From the NCBI GenBank assembly GCA_938074045.1, contig CALJGI010000047.1:1-32370 (forward strand): a DNA stretch of 32,370 nt. The letters are read 5' to 3'. The notes under the pieces were generated by a model. That model had not been told where the DNA came from and did not search any database. It saw only the letters and a list, made by a program, of their open reading frames with translations. The position numbers and the translations under genes are program-made. Positions 17,682 to 27,334 of this stretch are shown in pieces. Numbering within the stretch: position 1 is the first letter of the stretch; each line of letters opens with the position of its first letter. This DNA comes from an uncultured Halieaceae bacterium. Its GTDB lineage: Bacteria; Pseudomonadota; Gammaproteobacteria; Pseudomonadales; Halieaceae.

Positions 17682-20487
17682 AATGACGTACCTCCCCTTC
17701 GCCATCCACATTGGTCACGCAGCGCGCGCACAACTGGGGGTGTGCAGTGTCCACACCGACATCTTCCCGTCTATGCCAACAGCGTTCACATTTTTCCTGC
17801 GAACTCGCGGCAATGGCGAGACGCAGCCCGGGTAATTCAGTCTCTACAGCGTCTTCGCCAGCCTGTGACAGTTCATGAACATAGGCCCGGGACGTAATCA
17901 GCGCAAAGCGTAACTCATCCCCCAACTTTTCAAGCGCAGTCTTGAGTTCCGGCGAACAATAAAGCTGCACCTCTGCCTCCAGGGCCGCCCTGACCTCGCC
18001 GGCCGCCCGCTTTGCCTCCAGTTCCCTGTTAACTTCCATACGCACAGCAATTAACGTATCCCAAAATTCATCACTGAGATCGGCATCCTGATCAAAACGC
18101 GGAAGACCATCATAGTAGACCTGGGTGAACACAGATTCGGAGCGATCCCCGGGGATGTATTCCCAAAGTTCATCAGCGGTGTAGCTGAGGACAGGTGCTA
18201 TCCAACGTACAAGTGCCTCCGCCATATGATAAAGGGCTGTTTGTGCGGAACGACGCGCAAGGCTGTCTGCCTGGGTGGTGTACTGACGGTCCTTGATAAT
18301 ATCCAGGTAAAACCCGCCCAGTTCCCCCACACAGAAATTATGCAGTTTTTGGTACACCAGGTGGAACTGATAATTTTCATAGGCCAGTGCCAGTTCATCC
18401 TGCAGCTTTGCACAGCTGTTCAGTACCCATCTGTCCAGTGCCAGCAACTCCCCGGCTGGCAGAATATCTGTGGCCGGATCAAAGCCGTTGAGATTGGCCA
18501 GCAAAAAGCGTGCGGTGTTGCGGATACGTCTGTAGGCGTCGCCAGTCCGGTTCACAATTTCATCACTGGCCGTCATTTCATTGCGATAATCGGTCGCAGC
18601 CACCCACAAACGCAGGATGTCTGCCCCGAGGGTATTCATAATCTTTTGCGGCGACACCACGTTGCCCAGGGACTTGGACATTTTGCGCCCCTGTTCGTCA
18701 ACAGTAAATCCGTGGGTCAACACGCTGCGATATGGAGGCGTGCCATTGATAGCAACGGCGGTCAGCAATGAAGACTGAAACCAGCCTCTATGCTGATCAG
18801 ATCCTTCCAGATATAAATCAGCCGGGTACTGTAGTTCCTCGCGCTGCTGAAGCACGGAAAAATGTGTGACACCTGAGTCAAACCAGACATCCAGCGTATC
18901 GGTTACCTTCTCGTATTTATCCGCATCGGGCCCCAGTAACTCAGAGGCCTCCAACTCGTACCAGGCATTAATGCCGCCCTGCTCTACCCGTTGCGCCACC
19001 TGCTCAAACAAGCTCTCGGTGTCGGGGTGTAACTCCGCAGTCTCGCGATGCACGAACAACGCAATGGGCACCCCCCAGGTTCTCTGGCGTGATACACACC
19101 AGTCGGGTCGGCCTTCCAGCATGGATTGAATCCGCGCCTCACCCCATTCCGGCATCCAGCGAGTCTCGCCCACAGCGCGCACTGCGTCGCTCAGCAAATT
19201 TGCTTTATTCATGCTGATAAACCACTGGGGCGTGGCCCGGAATATTACCGGTGATTTATGCCGCCAGCAGTGTGGGTAGGAATGGTTATAGTCTTCCACA
19301 TGTAACAGGGCGCCAATGTCGCGGAGATGGTCCACGATCAATGGATTGGCCTTGAAAACGTGCTGATCAGCAAACATTTCTGTTTCCGGCAGAAATACAC
19401 CGTTGCTGCCAACGGGGTTAAGCACTTCCAAACCGTTTTTTTGCCCAACAACAAAGTCATCCTGGCCATGTCCCGGGGCGGTGTGAACCGCGCCGGTTCC
19501 AGCATCCGTTGTAACGTGCTCTCCCATCAGCACTGGTACCTGGCGCGCATAGAAGGGGTGTGACAACAGAACACCATCGAGATCCAGGCCACGGCAGCGA
19601 CCGATAATCGTATCATCAGCCGATTCTTCGCCCATTCTGACCAGGGTCGCTTGATACAGCTCCTCTGCAAGCAACAGCGCACGGTCGCCGACTTTGACAA
19701 CGACGTAATCAAGCTCGGGGTGGAGACACACCGCGAGATTCGCCGGAAGCGTCCAGGGTGTGGTTGTCCATATTGGCACAGTGCTCCGCAGCCCCTGCAA
19801 TCCGCCGTCGCAGAATGCCGCCAAGCCGTCGGATTCTACCAGGTCAAAGGCCACATCAATCGCAGGAGAAACTTTATCCTGATACTCGACTTCGGCTTCT
19901 GCCAGAGCAGAACCACAGTCCATGCACCAATGCACCGGCTTGAACCCTTTCTGCAGATGTCCATTGGCAGCAATACTGCCCAGGGCTCTGATGATGTTCG
20001 CCTCGGTGTCATAAGCCATCGTTAGATACGGGCTATCCCAGTCGCCCAACACCCCCATGCGCTGGAAGTCCTTGCGCTGACCATCGACCTGACGACCAGC
20101 ATATTCCCTGCAGGCATCGCGAAAGTCTGCCGCCGAAATCTTGCCTCCGGGTTTACCCACCTTTTTCTCAACATTCAGCTCAATGGGCAAGCCGTGGCAG
20201 TCCCAACCAGGTACATAGGGCGTATCGTAGCCAGCCAGTGAGCGCGACTTGATAATGACGTCCTTTAGAATCTTGTTGACGGAATGTCCCAGGTGCAATT
20301 CACCGTTGGCATAGGGAGGCCCGTCATGCAGGATAAACTTGGGACGGCCAGCACTCGCCTCGCGAATCTTCTGATACAGCCCCTCCTCCTGCCAGCGTGC
20401 CAGCCGCTGTGGCTCGCGTTGTGCCAGGTTAGCCTTCATCGGGAAGGCAGTGCTCGGCAGATTCAGTGTGTGTTTATAGTCGCTCAT
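17674..20487 (-). CDS. ileS: Isoleucyl-tRNA synthetase
   Basis: Class I aminoacyl-tRNA synthetase charging tRNA-Ile with isoleucine and editing valine. The 937-residue protein (E. coli 938) has the HIGH-type motif HLGH at 65-68, the CP1 editing domain (about 180-400, with [12 protein letters not shown] and the [16 protein letters not shown] motif), KMSKS near 603, the anticodon-binding helical region, and a C-terminal zinc finger with C900, C903, C920 and C923. It is the bacterial short-type enzyme with the zinc motif, generally mupirocin-sensitive by class. It lies 27 bases after ribF and overlaps lspA. Confidence 0.98.
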   Translation of the reverse strand: MSDYKHTLNLPSTAFPMKANLAQREPQRLARWQEEGLYQKIREASAGRPKFILHDGPPYANGELHLGHSVNKILKDVIIKSRSLAGYDTPYVPGWDCHGLPIELNVEKKVGKPGGKISAADFRDACREYAGRQVDGQRKDFQRMGVLGDWDSPYLTMAYDTEANIIRALGSIAANGHLQKGFKPVHWCMDCGSALAEAEVEYQDKVSPAIDVAFDLVESDGLAAFCDGGLQGLRSTVPIWTTTPWTLPANLAVCLHPELDYVVVKVGDRALLLAEELYQATLVRMGEESADDTIIGRCRGLDLDGVLLSHPFYARQVPVLMGEHVTTDAGTGAVHTAPGHGQDDFVVGQKNGLEVLNPVGSNGVFLPETEMFADQHVFKANPLIVDHLRDIGALLHVEDYNHSYPHCWRHKSPVIFRATPQWFISMNKANLLSDAVRAVGETRWMPEWGEARIQSMLEGRPDWCVSRQRTWGVPIALFVHRETAELHPDTESLFEQVAQRVEQGGINAWYELEASELLGPDADKYEKVTDTLDVWFDSGVTHFSVLQQREELQYPADLYLEGSDQHRGWFQSSLLTAVAINGTPPYRSVLTHGFTVDEQGRKMSKSLGNVVSPQKIMNTLGADILRLWVAATDYRNEMTASDEIVNRTGDAYRRIRNTARFLLANLNGFDPATDILPAGELLALDRWVLNSCAKLQDELALAYENYQFHLVYQKLHNFCVGELGGFYLDIIKDRQYTTQADSLARRSAQTALYHMAEALVRWIAPVLSYTADELWEYIPGDRSESVFTQVYYDGLPRFDQDADLSDEFWDTLIAVRMEVNRELEAKRAAGEVRAALEAEVQLYCSPELKTALEKLGDELRFALITSRAYVHELSQAGEDAVETELPGLRLAIAASSQEKCERCWHRREDVGVDTAHPQLCARCVTNVDGEGEVRHFV

Positions 20488-20514
20488 GATGCTTGTTTTC
20501 CATATCCTCCGGTT

Positions 20515-21459
20515 TCAGCCGGCAGACGTCCCTATGCCAAAATAATGGCGCCCACTGTCGATATCGGCGCTGATGTTCGCTGTTAAATCTTCCAGCGAGG
20601 AAAACTTTTTCTCCTCGCGAATTTTGTGCCGGAAAATGACTTCAATCCGACGCCCGTAAATATCCTCATCAAAATCCAGCAAATGCACTTCCAGAATCGC
20701 CTTGGTGAGATCACCCACCGTCGGTCGGGTTCCCACGTTGGCTACCCCCGGCAGGGGTTGATCCGTCACACCCAGCACCTCCACGGTATAGACACCGGTT
20801 AACGGTGCCCGTAACCGGTGTAATTCCAGATTCGCCGTAGGTACGCCAATCTGACGTCCATACTGCTGACCGTAGATAACCTTGCCGGTGATTGAGTACG
20901 GTCGCCCCAGCAATTCCTCTGCCAGGGAAAAATCAGATGCTTCCAAGGCTTCCCTGATGCGGGTGCTGCTCACTCGCTCCCCATCCACGCCCAAGGTGTC
21001 GGTATGCATCACCTCATAGCCACCGTCTGCACTGTAGTCTTTTATCAGGTGGTAATCGCCCTGCCGGTCTCTTCCAAAGCGCAGATCATCCCCGACTACG
21101 ATGTATTTCACGGCCAGACCACCCACCAACACATTCTCAATAAAAGCACCCGCGGGCATGTTTCGCAGTGGTTCGTTGAATTTAATGCGCAGAACCCGGT
21201 CAATGCCCAGTGCTTGCAAAGCTCTGAATTTCTCCCCAAAGCTCATCAGCCGCGCCGGCGCTTCAGCCGGAGCCAGGTACTCCCGGGGCAGCGGCTCAAA
21301 CACAATAACCGTGGCTGGAAGCGCCAGCTCTCTGGACTTTTCCAACAGGTGCGCGAATACCGCACGATGACCGTGATGCACGCCGTCAAAAGCGCCAATG
21401 GTTGCCACGCAACCGCGATGCCGGGGCCGCAGATTATGCAGACCGCGAATAAGCTCCAT
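20515..21459 (-). CDS. ribF: Bifunctional riboflavin kinase / FMN adenylyltransferase
   Basis: Makes FMN and then FAD from riboflavin, both ATP-dependent. The N-terminal nucleotidyltransferase domain has TIGAFDGVHHGHRAVF and GDDLRFGRDRQGDY, then SSTRIREAL. The C-terminal flavokinase domain has GVPTANLELHRL (PTAN metal/ATP motif), LPGVANVGTRPTV and EVHLLDFDEDIYGRRIEV. At 314 residues it has standard length, and the start MELIRGLHNL matches E. coli. The 123-bp gap to murJ contains a TATAAT -10 box, suggesting an internal promoter for the ribF-ileS-lspA-fkpB-ispH part. Confidence 0.96.
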   Translation of the reverse strand: MELIRGLHNLRPRHRGCVATIGAFDGVHHGHRAVFAHLLEKSRELALPATVIVFEPLPREYLAPAEAPARLMSFGEKFRALQALGIDRVLRIKFNEPLRNMPAGAFIENVLVGGLAVKYIVVGDDLRFGRDRQGDYHLIKDYSADGGYEVMHTDTLGVDGERVSSTRIREALEASDFSLAEELLGRPYSITGKVIYGQQYGRQIGVPTANLELHRLRAPLTGVYTVEVLGVTDQPLPGVANVGTRPTVGDLTKAILEVHLLDFDEDIYGRRIEVIFRHKIREEKKFSSLEDLTANISADIDSGRHYFGIGTSAG

Positions 21460-21493
21460 CAGGAGGTCTCTCGCCCACTGCTAAAAGCGGGCA

Positions 21494-21499
21494 ATTATA
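21494..21499 (-). promoter_or_regulatory. Possible -10 box upstream of ribF
   Basis: A perfect TATAAT on the minus strand, about 35 bases before the ribF start, followed by TGCCCGC. No good -35 lies 16-18 bases upstream (the only TTGACT is 4 bases away), so the promoter is tentative. Confidence 0.35.
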
Positions 21500-21582
21500 G
21501 CGGAGTCAAGTGCCTGATCCTATGGCGCTGCAAAGACTATTACAAACTCAGCACCCAGTCAGAATAGCGCGGAGACGGAGCC

Positions 21583-23178
21583 CTAGCGGTTTCTGGTGTA
21601 GAAATCTCTGATGCGAATGCCCATAAGCGTCAATGCCAGTAGATAGGTTCCCGCTCCAGCCAACACCATAATAGCCAGCTCGGTAACACGCCTGGCCCAC
21701 CCCCACTCCAGCCAACTGGCGTAATCGTTCTGAAGAAGCAGTAAACACAGGGTCATCAATGCCGTCGCCACAACCAGTTTTAACAGCATGCCCACCCAGC
21801 CCGACTGGAACGTATAAACACCTTCCCGACGCAGTCCCCTGAACAATAAGCCGGCGTTAAGCCAGGCAGCGAGGCTGGTAGCCAACGCCAGTCCCACATG
21901 CCCGATATTCCAGAAATAGTACAGGGGAATCACGAAAAGCAGATTCAGGCCCATATTGGAAACCATCGCTACAATGCCAATTTCAACCGGAGTGCGCATA
22001 TCCTTGCGGGCGTAGTATCCAGGTGCCAACACCTTGATAAGCATAAACGCTGTCAGGCCGAGGCTGTAGGCGCAGAGCGCTAGAGCTACCATATCAATGT
22101 CGGAGCTCTGGAGCGCGCCGTACTGAAACAGGGTGACCAGAATAGGTTTGGCCAACACTACCAATGCGACGGTGGCAGGCATCGCTATGAGCAGGACTGC
22201 ACGCAACGCCCAATCCAGGGTGGCGGAAAAAGCTTTCGGATCGTCCTCCGCTTGCAGGCGAGAGAGGCTGGGCAGAATAACGGTGGCTATGGCAATACCG
22301 AATACTCCGAGAGGAAGTTCCGTCAGACGATCGGAATAATACAACCAGGACACACTCCCTGTGGGCAGGAAACTGGCGATAACCGTATCCAGCAGCAGGT
22401 TGATCTGACTGACAGACACACCGAAAAGAGCGGGCACCATCAATTTCATAATTTGCCTGACCCCGGGGTCACCCGTATCCCACTGGGGATGCGGCAAAAG
22501 ACCGAGTCGCCCCAGAAACGGCAGCTGAAACAACAACTGGATCACGCCAGCCAGCAGGACTGCCCAGGCCAGCGCAAACACAGGTTCCGAAAAATACGGC
22601 GACACCCATACCGCGCCGACAATAAGACTGATATTGAGCCATACCGGCGTGAAGGCGGGAACTGCAAAGCGCCCGTAGCTATTTAATATCGCTCCACTGA
22701 ATCCGGTCAGTGAAATCAGAAACAAATAAGGGAAGGTAATGCGGATCATCTCGCTGGTAAGGCGGTATTTCTCGGGATTTCCCACAAATCCCGGTGCAAA
22801 CAATGCGGTCAAAACCGGCGCACCAACCACCATCACAGCCGTTACCAGCAACAGGGTACCGCCGAGGACACCGGCAACCCGGTTGATGAAATTTTGTAAG
22901 GCCGCTGCAGATCCCGCCTCACGATACTCAGCCAGCACGGGCACAAAAGCTTGCGAAAAAGCGCCCTCAGCAAACAGGCGGCGTAAAAACTGCGGGATTT
23001 TAAAGGCGATGAAAAAAGCGTCGGCGTTGGCGCTGGCACCGACAAACATAGCGATAACCACGTCGCGAGCCAGGCCCAGAACCCGGGACAGCATAGTCAT
23101 GCTGCCAACAACTGCACTCGATCGCAGCAGCCCCGATGACTGTTGTTCGGTTGGAATCAGTTCCGGCTGGTTGGTCAC
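21583..23178 (-). CDS. murJ: Lipid II flippase MurJ (MviN)
   Basis: MOP-superfamily integral membrane protein that moves lipid II across the inner membrane for peptidoglycan synthesis. At 531 residues it has about fourteen hydrophobic helices and the family N-terminus: SMTMLSRVLGLARDVVIAMFVGAS, DAFFIAFKIPQFLRRLFAEGAFSQAFVPV. The conserved arginine-rich first loop (RRLFAEGAF) is intact. It heads the conserved murJ-ribF-ileS run. In many gammaproteobacteria rpsT lies beside murJ, but here the upstream neighbour is a pyrB-type gene 8 bases away, on the same strand, and rpsT is absent. Confidence 0.95.
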   Translation of the reverse strand: MTNQPELIPTEQQSSGLLRSSAVVGSMTMLSRVLGLARDVVIAMFVGASANADAFFIAFKIPQFLRRLFAEGAFSQAFVPVLAEYREAGSAAALQNFINRVAGVLGGTLLLVTAVMVVGAPVLTALFAPGFVGNPEKYRLTSEMIRITFPYLFLISLTGFSGAILNSYGRFAVPAFTPVWLNISLIVGAVWVSPYFSEPVFALAWAVLLAGVIQLLFQLPFLGRLGLLPHPQWDTGDPGVRQIMKLMVPALFGVSVSQINLLLDTVIASFLPTGSVSWLYYSDRLTELPLGVFGIAIATVILPSLSRLQAEDDPKAFSATLDWALRAVLLIAMPATVALVVLAKPILVTLFQYGALQSSDIDMVALALCAYSLGLTAFMLIKVLAPGYYARKDMRTPVEIGIVAMVSNMGLNLLFVIPLYYFWNIGHVGLALATSLAAWLNAGLLFRGLRREGVYTFQSGWVGMLLKLVVATALMTLCLLLLQNDYASWLEWGWARRVTELAIMVLAGAGTYLLALTLMGIRIRDFYTRNR

Positions 23179-23186
23179 GGCAGGTG

Positions 23187-24200
23187 TTAAAACCGACTGC
23201 CAGTGTACCAGTTGACATCCCGAGCTGATTCATCAACCCGATCCGCCACATCCAGAACCAGGGCAAACAAAGCCATCCGAACCAGCACGCCGTTATCAGT
23301 CTGCCGGAATATGGCCAGATTGGGATTGTCGTTCAGATCGTCGTCCAGCTCCCGGGCATGCTCCCGGGAATCCCGTGGCAAGGGATGCATGATGACGGTA
23401 TTTGGCTCGCAATAGCTGGTATAGATACTTTGATTGAGGCGGAACCGTCCCCGGTACATGTCCGCCTCTTCCTGGCTGCCGAACCGCTCCTCCTGAATAC
23501 GCGTTGAGTAGGCGATATCCACGGCGGTAATACTCTCTTCCAGCTGATCCGACTCGCGAACCTGGTGCCCGACCGACCGCAGCTCCTCGACGATGTCTGG
23601 TGGCATAGCCAATTCCCGGGGTGAAATCAACGACACGCTCAAGCCGCGAAACAACATCAGTAACTTGCACAGGGAGTGCACGGTGCGTCCGTATTTCAGG
23701 TCACCAATCATGGCGATGCGCAGCTGATCCAGACCGCGTCCACGACCCGTCATTTCCTTCTGAATCGTATACAAGTCCAGCAGCGCCTGGGTGGGATGTT
23801 CGTTTGAGCCATCGCCACCATTGATGACCGGGACCCGGCTCGCTGCGGCAAACTCACTGACCGATCCCGGTTCGGGGTGCCGCATCGCAATCACATCACT
23901 GTAACCACTCAGCACCCTGGCGGTATCGAACAGAGACTCGCCCTTGGCTATGGCCGATTGCTCGAAGCCAGTGGTTTCTCGCACGTGACCGCCCAGCAAA
24001 TTAAATGCACAACCAAAGCTGACCCGGGTTCTGGTTGATGGCTCAAAGAACATATTCCCCAGTATGGCTCCGTCGAGCACGTGAGTAACACGTTGCCGAT
24101 GGGCATAGGGCTGCATCATATCGGCGACCCGGAACACAGTCTCTATATCAGCTCGCTCGAACTGGCTGATGGAGAGTATGTGCCCACCGGAAAAATTCAT
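23187..24200 (-). CDS. pyrB: Aspartate carbamoyltransferase catalytic chain
   Basis: Joins carbamoyl phosphate and aspartate to carbamoyl aspartate, the committed step of pyrimidine synthesis. Carbamoyl-phosphate motif FFEPSTRTRVSF (S55-T56-R57-T58-R59), the 80s loop with K84 (SAIAKGES), HPTQALLDLYT, and HPLPR at 272-276 are all present, so it should be active. At 337 residues it is longer than E. coli PyrB (311), with extra residues in the HPLPR-following segment and at the C-terminus. No regulatory chain gene (pyrI) or dihydroorotase-like pyrC' is next to it. Whether this is the only copy in the genome cannot be judged. It lies 8 bases upstream of murJ, an unusual partner. Confidence 0.9.
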   Translation of the reverse strand: MNFSGGHILSISQFERADIETVFRVADMMQPYAHRQRVTHVLDGAILGNMFFEPSTRTRVSFGCAFNLLGGHVRETTGFEQSAIAKGESLFDTARVLSGYSDVIAMRHPEPGSVSEFAAASRVPVINGGDGSNEHPTQALLDLYTIQKEMTGRGRGLDQLRIAMIGDLKYGRTVHSLCKLLMLFRGLSVSLISPRELAMPPDIVEELRSVGHQVRESDQLEESITAVDIAYSTRIQEERFGSQEEADMYRGRFRLNQSIYTSYCEPNTVIMHPLPRDSREHARELDDDLNDNPNLAIFRQTDNGVLVRMALFALVLDVADRVDESARDVNWYTGSRF

Positions 24201-24249
24201 TGCGGTCCCCTGTGTCGATTGGAGGCGACTATACCCGATCTTGACCCGT

Positions 24250-25701
24250 TCAGGCTAACAGCTCGTCGGCATAGGATTGTAGTGCGAGCAATACATCCCG
24301 GTCTGTGGCGGAAATTTCCGCCGACGCCAACAACTGATCCACTTCTGCCAGATAGGCATCCATGCAAATACTGGCCCCTGCTTTCGGGTCGGTGAGATAA
24401 CTGAACCGATACTCTTCCCACTGTACCGTCTCTTCCGGTGTCAGTGAATCCGGAAAATTTCTGCCTCGATAGCGCAGCAACATGTCTGGCAATCGAGAAT
24501 CTTCAAACACAAAGCTGTGCCCGGCCAATGTGTCCGCGTCTGCCCGTCGGATATCGTCCATGACGCTGCGATCAGCCGCGGAAAAGAAGCCGCCGCTGTA
24601 AAGCATATGATCGGGGTTATGCCGTTCGGGAAAATCGCGCTGCGCGAAAATTTCTGACACCTTGTCCGCAACAGAGCCAGCACCTTGCAAGCCAACTGCA
24701 TCCAGCAGGGCCTGACGATGTGCGCGGCACTGAGGCACATCAATCGACAACCGTTCCGCTGTTGGCTCATCCAGCATGCGCGCCGTCACTACAACCGGAG
24801 CACGGTTAAGGCGTACCGACTTGAGCGCCGGTCTTGCCACCCCTTCCGGCAGATCTGAGGCCCTGGAGTACAAACGCTCCCGCAATTCATCTGCTGTCAG
24901 TGTCAGCAGATCACTGGGGTCGGCACTGAGGTCGTAACAAATCACCTCATTTTTATTGACGGGGTGAGGTGCCAGAGGAACCACCAGGGCGATGCAATGA
25001 CGTGCGGCGGAAAATTTACCCGAGACATGAAGTACCGGCTTCATGGCGCGCCAGTCCAGCATCGCCTCCACATTGTGCTTGCCCCGGTTGTTCAACAAAT
25101 AATCAAACAGTCTCGGCTGGGCGCGTTTCACCAGGGCCGCCATGGCGATCGTCGCGTGAACATCCGCCAGGGCGTCGTGTGCACCCTCGTGACCAATGCC
25201 GTTGGCTGCAGTCAGATGCTCGAGTCGAAAGCTTGGCAACCCATCATCCCGCAGCGGCCACTGGATACCATCGGGTCTGAGGGCGTAAGCCGCCCGCACC
25301 ATATCGATAATATCCCAGCGCGAATTTCCATTCTGATACTCGCGGGCGTAGGGGTCGTAAAAATTGCGATATAACGTATAGCGCGTGACTTCGTCATCAA
25401 AACGAATGGTGTTGTAACCAACACTGCAGGTCCCGGGCTGGGCCAGTTCATCGTGGATGCGCCGAATGAACTCAGACTCCACCATGCCTCCTTCCAACGC
25501 CAGCTGCGGAGTAATACCGGTGACCAGGCATGCCCGCGGCTGGGGCAGCACATCCCTGGCAGGACGGGCATAGATAACCAGGGGATCACCCAGAATATTC
25601 AGATCAAAATCGGTACGGATACCGGCGAATTGAACCGGTCGATCCCGGGCCGGGTCAACGCCGAAAGTCTCGTAATCGTGCCAGTAAAAAGTGTGCTTCA
25701 T
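24250..25701 (-). CDS. sbcB: Exodeoxyribonuclease I
   Basis: 3'-5' single-strand DNA exonuclease acting in recombination and mismatch repair. DEDD-family active site: HDYETFG (D9, E11), GYNTIRFDDEVTRYTLYRNFYDPY, and NGIGHEGAHDALADVHATIAMA with the catalytic His/Asp. After the exonuclease domain (1-200) comes the SH3-like domain and the C-terminal helical domain that make the C-shaped clamp. At 483 residues it compares with 475 in E. coli. It is 22 bases downstream of the fumarase and 49 bases upstream of pyrB, all leftward. Confidence 0.96.
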   Translation of the reverse strand: MKHTFYWHDYETFGVDPARDRPVQFAGIRTDFDLNILGDPLVIYARPARDVLPQPRACLVTGITPQLALEGGMVESEFIRRIHDELAQPGTCSVGYNTIRFDDEVTRYTLYRNFYDPYAREYQNGNSRWDIIDMVRAAYALRPDGIQWPLRDDGLPSFRLEHLTAANGIGHEGAHDALADVHATIAMAALVKRAQPRLFDYLLNNRGKHNVEAMLDWRAMKPVLHVSGKFSAARHCIALVVPLAPHPVNKNEVICYDLSADPSDLLTLTADELRERLYSRASDLPEGVARPALKSVRLNRAPVVVTARMLDEPTAERLSIDVPQCRAHRQALLDAVGLQGAGSVADKVSEIFAQRDFPERHNPDHMLYSGGFFSAADRSVMDDIRRADADTLAGHSFVFEDSRLPDMLLRYRGRNFPDSLTPEETVQWEEYRFSYLTDPKAGASICMDAYLAEVDQLLASAEISATDRDVLLALQSYADELLA

Positions 25702-25723
25702 CGCTTCCGCTCTGGCTCAGTCG

Positions 25724-27247
25724 TCAGGATACCTTGATTACCTGTTCTTCGATCCGCGCCTTCCAGAACGCAGGTCCGGTTTTGTGCACCGATTCGCCAG
25801 TGACATCTACGGCGACCGTTACCGGCATATCCTTCACCTCAAATTCGTAGATGGCCTCCATACCCAGTTCAGGGAAAGCCACCGTCCGCGAAGCGACAAT
25901 CGCTTTTGAAACCAGATAAGCAGCACCGCCAACCGCCATCAGATACACGGCTTTATGTTTGCGAATGGACTCCAGACCCACTGGTCCGCGCTCGGCCTTG
26001 CCAATCATGCCCATCAACCCCGTGTGTTCCAGTACAAAGTCTGTGAACTTGTCCATGCGCGTAGCTGTGGTGGGTCCGGCAGGGCCGACCACTTCATCCC
26101 GCACAGGATCGACCGGCCCCACGTAGTAGATAAACCGATCCTTAAGATCAACCCCCTCGGGAAGACCTTCACCACTCTCAATCAGTTCCTTGATTTTTTT
26201 GTGAGCAGCGTCGCGACCGGTCAGCATCTTTCCGGACAGCAGCACTGTTTCACCTGGTTGCCAGGTAGCAATCTCATCCCGCGTCACCGTATCCAGATTC
26301 ACCCGGCGGACATCGTCGCCGATCTCCCAGCTGATTTCGGGCCAGTCATCCAGATCCGGCGGTGTTTGCAGGGCCGAGCCTGTGCCATCCAGGACAAAAT
26401 GCGCGTGCCGGGTGGCGGCGCAATTCGGGATCATGGCAATCGGCAGGGAAGCAGCGTGGGTGGGAAAGTCCTTGATCTTCACATCGACCACCGTGGTCAA
26501 ACCACCCAAACCCTGGGCACCAATCCCGAGATTGTTGACCGCATCCATGATTTCCAGGCGCAATTCTTCCACCCTGTTTTGCGGTCCCGTTTCACGCAGT
26601 TCATGAATGTCGATAGGGTCCATCAGCGATTCTTTAGCAAGGACTGCTGCTTTTTCCGCGGTGCCGCCAATACCGATACCCAGCATTCCCGGCGGACACC
26701 AACCCGCACCCATGGTAGGCAGTGTTTTCACGACCCAGTCAACGATACTGTCCGAGGGATTAAGCATGACCAGCTTGGATTTATTTTCCGAGCCCCCCCC
26801 CTTAGCCGCTACCTGAACGTCGACGGTATCACCCTCCACGACCTCCATATGAATGACCGCCGGGGTGTTATCCTTGGTGTTGCTGCGCGCTCCTGCTGGA
26901 TCCGCCAAAATTGATGCCCGAAGCACATTGTCGGGATTGAGATAGGCGCGTCGGACGCCTTCGTTCACCATGTCGGCCACCGACATGTCAGCGTCCCACT
27001 GCACATTCATCCCGATTTTGAGGAATACCGTGACGATACCCGTATCCTGACAGATCGGGCGTTTGCCCAGGGCGCACATACGGGAGTTGATTAATATCTG
27101 GGCCATGGCGTCTTTAGCTGCCTGGCTTTCCTCACGCAAATAGGCTTCGTGTACCGCCTTGATAAAGTCTACGGGGTGGTAATAAGAAATATATTGCAGT
27201 GCGTCCTCGACGCTGGCGATAAAGTCATCCTGTCGGATCACTGACAT
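25724..27247 (-). CDS. Fumarate hydratase, class I (iron-sulfur)
   Basis: Interconverts fumarate and malate in the TCA cycle with an oxygen-sensitive [4Fe-4S] cluster. The alpha and beta parts are fused in one 507-residue chain (E. coli FumA 548). The three cluster cysteines are C66 (KRPICQDTG), C184 (GWCPPGMLGIGIGG) and C276 (PNCAATRHAH), spaced as in FumA. The beta part ends with MTVAVDVTGESVHKTGP-type catalytic sequence. A run of nine G residues encodes Gly-Gly-Gly in KGGGSENKS (26793-26801), unusual because such runs are slippage-prone. Related Pseudomonas genes are simply called fumarase; the choice between fumA and fumB is not meaningful here. Confidence 0.95.
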   Translation of the reverse strand: MSVIRQDDFIASVEDALQYISYYHPVDFIKAVHEAYLREESQAAKDAMAQILINSRMCALGKRPICQDTGIVTVFLKIGMNVQWDADMSVADMVNEGVRRAYLNPDNVLRASILADPAGARSNTKDNTPAVIHMEVVEGDTVDVQVAAKGGGSENKSKLVMLNPSDSIVDWVVKTLPTMGAGWCPPGMLGIGIGGTAEKAAVLAKESLMDPIDIHELRETGPQNRVEELRLEIMDAVNNLGIGAQGLGGLTTVVDVKIKDFPTHAASLPIAMIPNCAATRHAHFVLDGTGSALQTPPDLDDWPEISWEIGDDVRRVNLDTVTRDEIATWQPGETVLLSGKMLTGRDAAHKKIKELIESGEGLPEGVDLKDRFIYYVGPVDPVRDEVVGPAGPTTATRMDKFTDFVLEHTGLMGMIGKAERGPVGLESIRKHKAVYLMAVGGAAYLVSKAIVASRTVAFPELGMEAIYEFEVKDMPVTVAVDVTGESVHKTGPAFWKARIEEQVIKVS

Positions 27248-27284
27248 GGCTGAAATCCTGTTAACTCTGGCGGGAAAGTTGCTA

Positions 27285-27315
27285 ATTATACCTCAGCGGC
27301 TGGGGCTGGGGGGGG
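27285..27315 (-). promoter_or_regulatory. Candidate promoter of the fumarase gene with a C8 tract at the -35 position
   Basis: The minus strand has a perfect TATAAT at 27285-27290. Counting a 17-base spacer, the -35 position falls at 27308-27313, inside a run of eight C residues (G on the plus strand, 27308-27315). There is thus no -35 consensus. The promoter may depend on an activator, or the -10 match may be fortuitous. Confidence 0.35.
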
Positions 27316-27334
27316 CGGCCGTATCACCGGAAAC

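Noticed and set aside
25955..26914. 319-codon open frame antisense to the fumarase gene
   Set aside because: The opposite strand encodes a complete class I fumarase with all three cluster cysteines; the antisense frame shows no domain and arises from codon bias.
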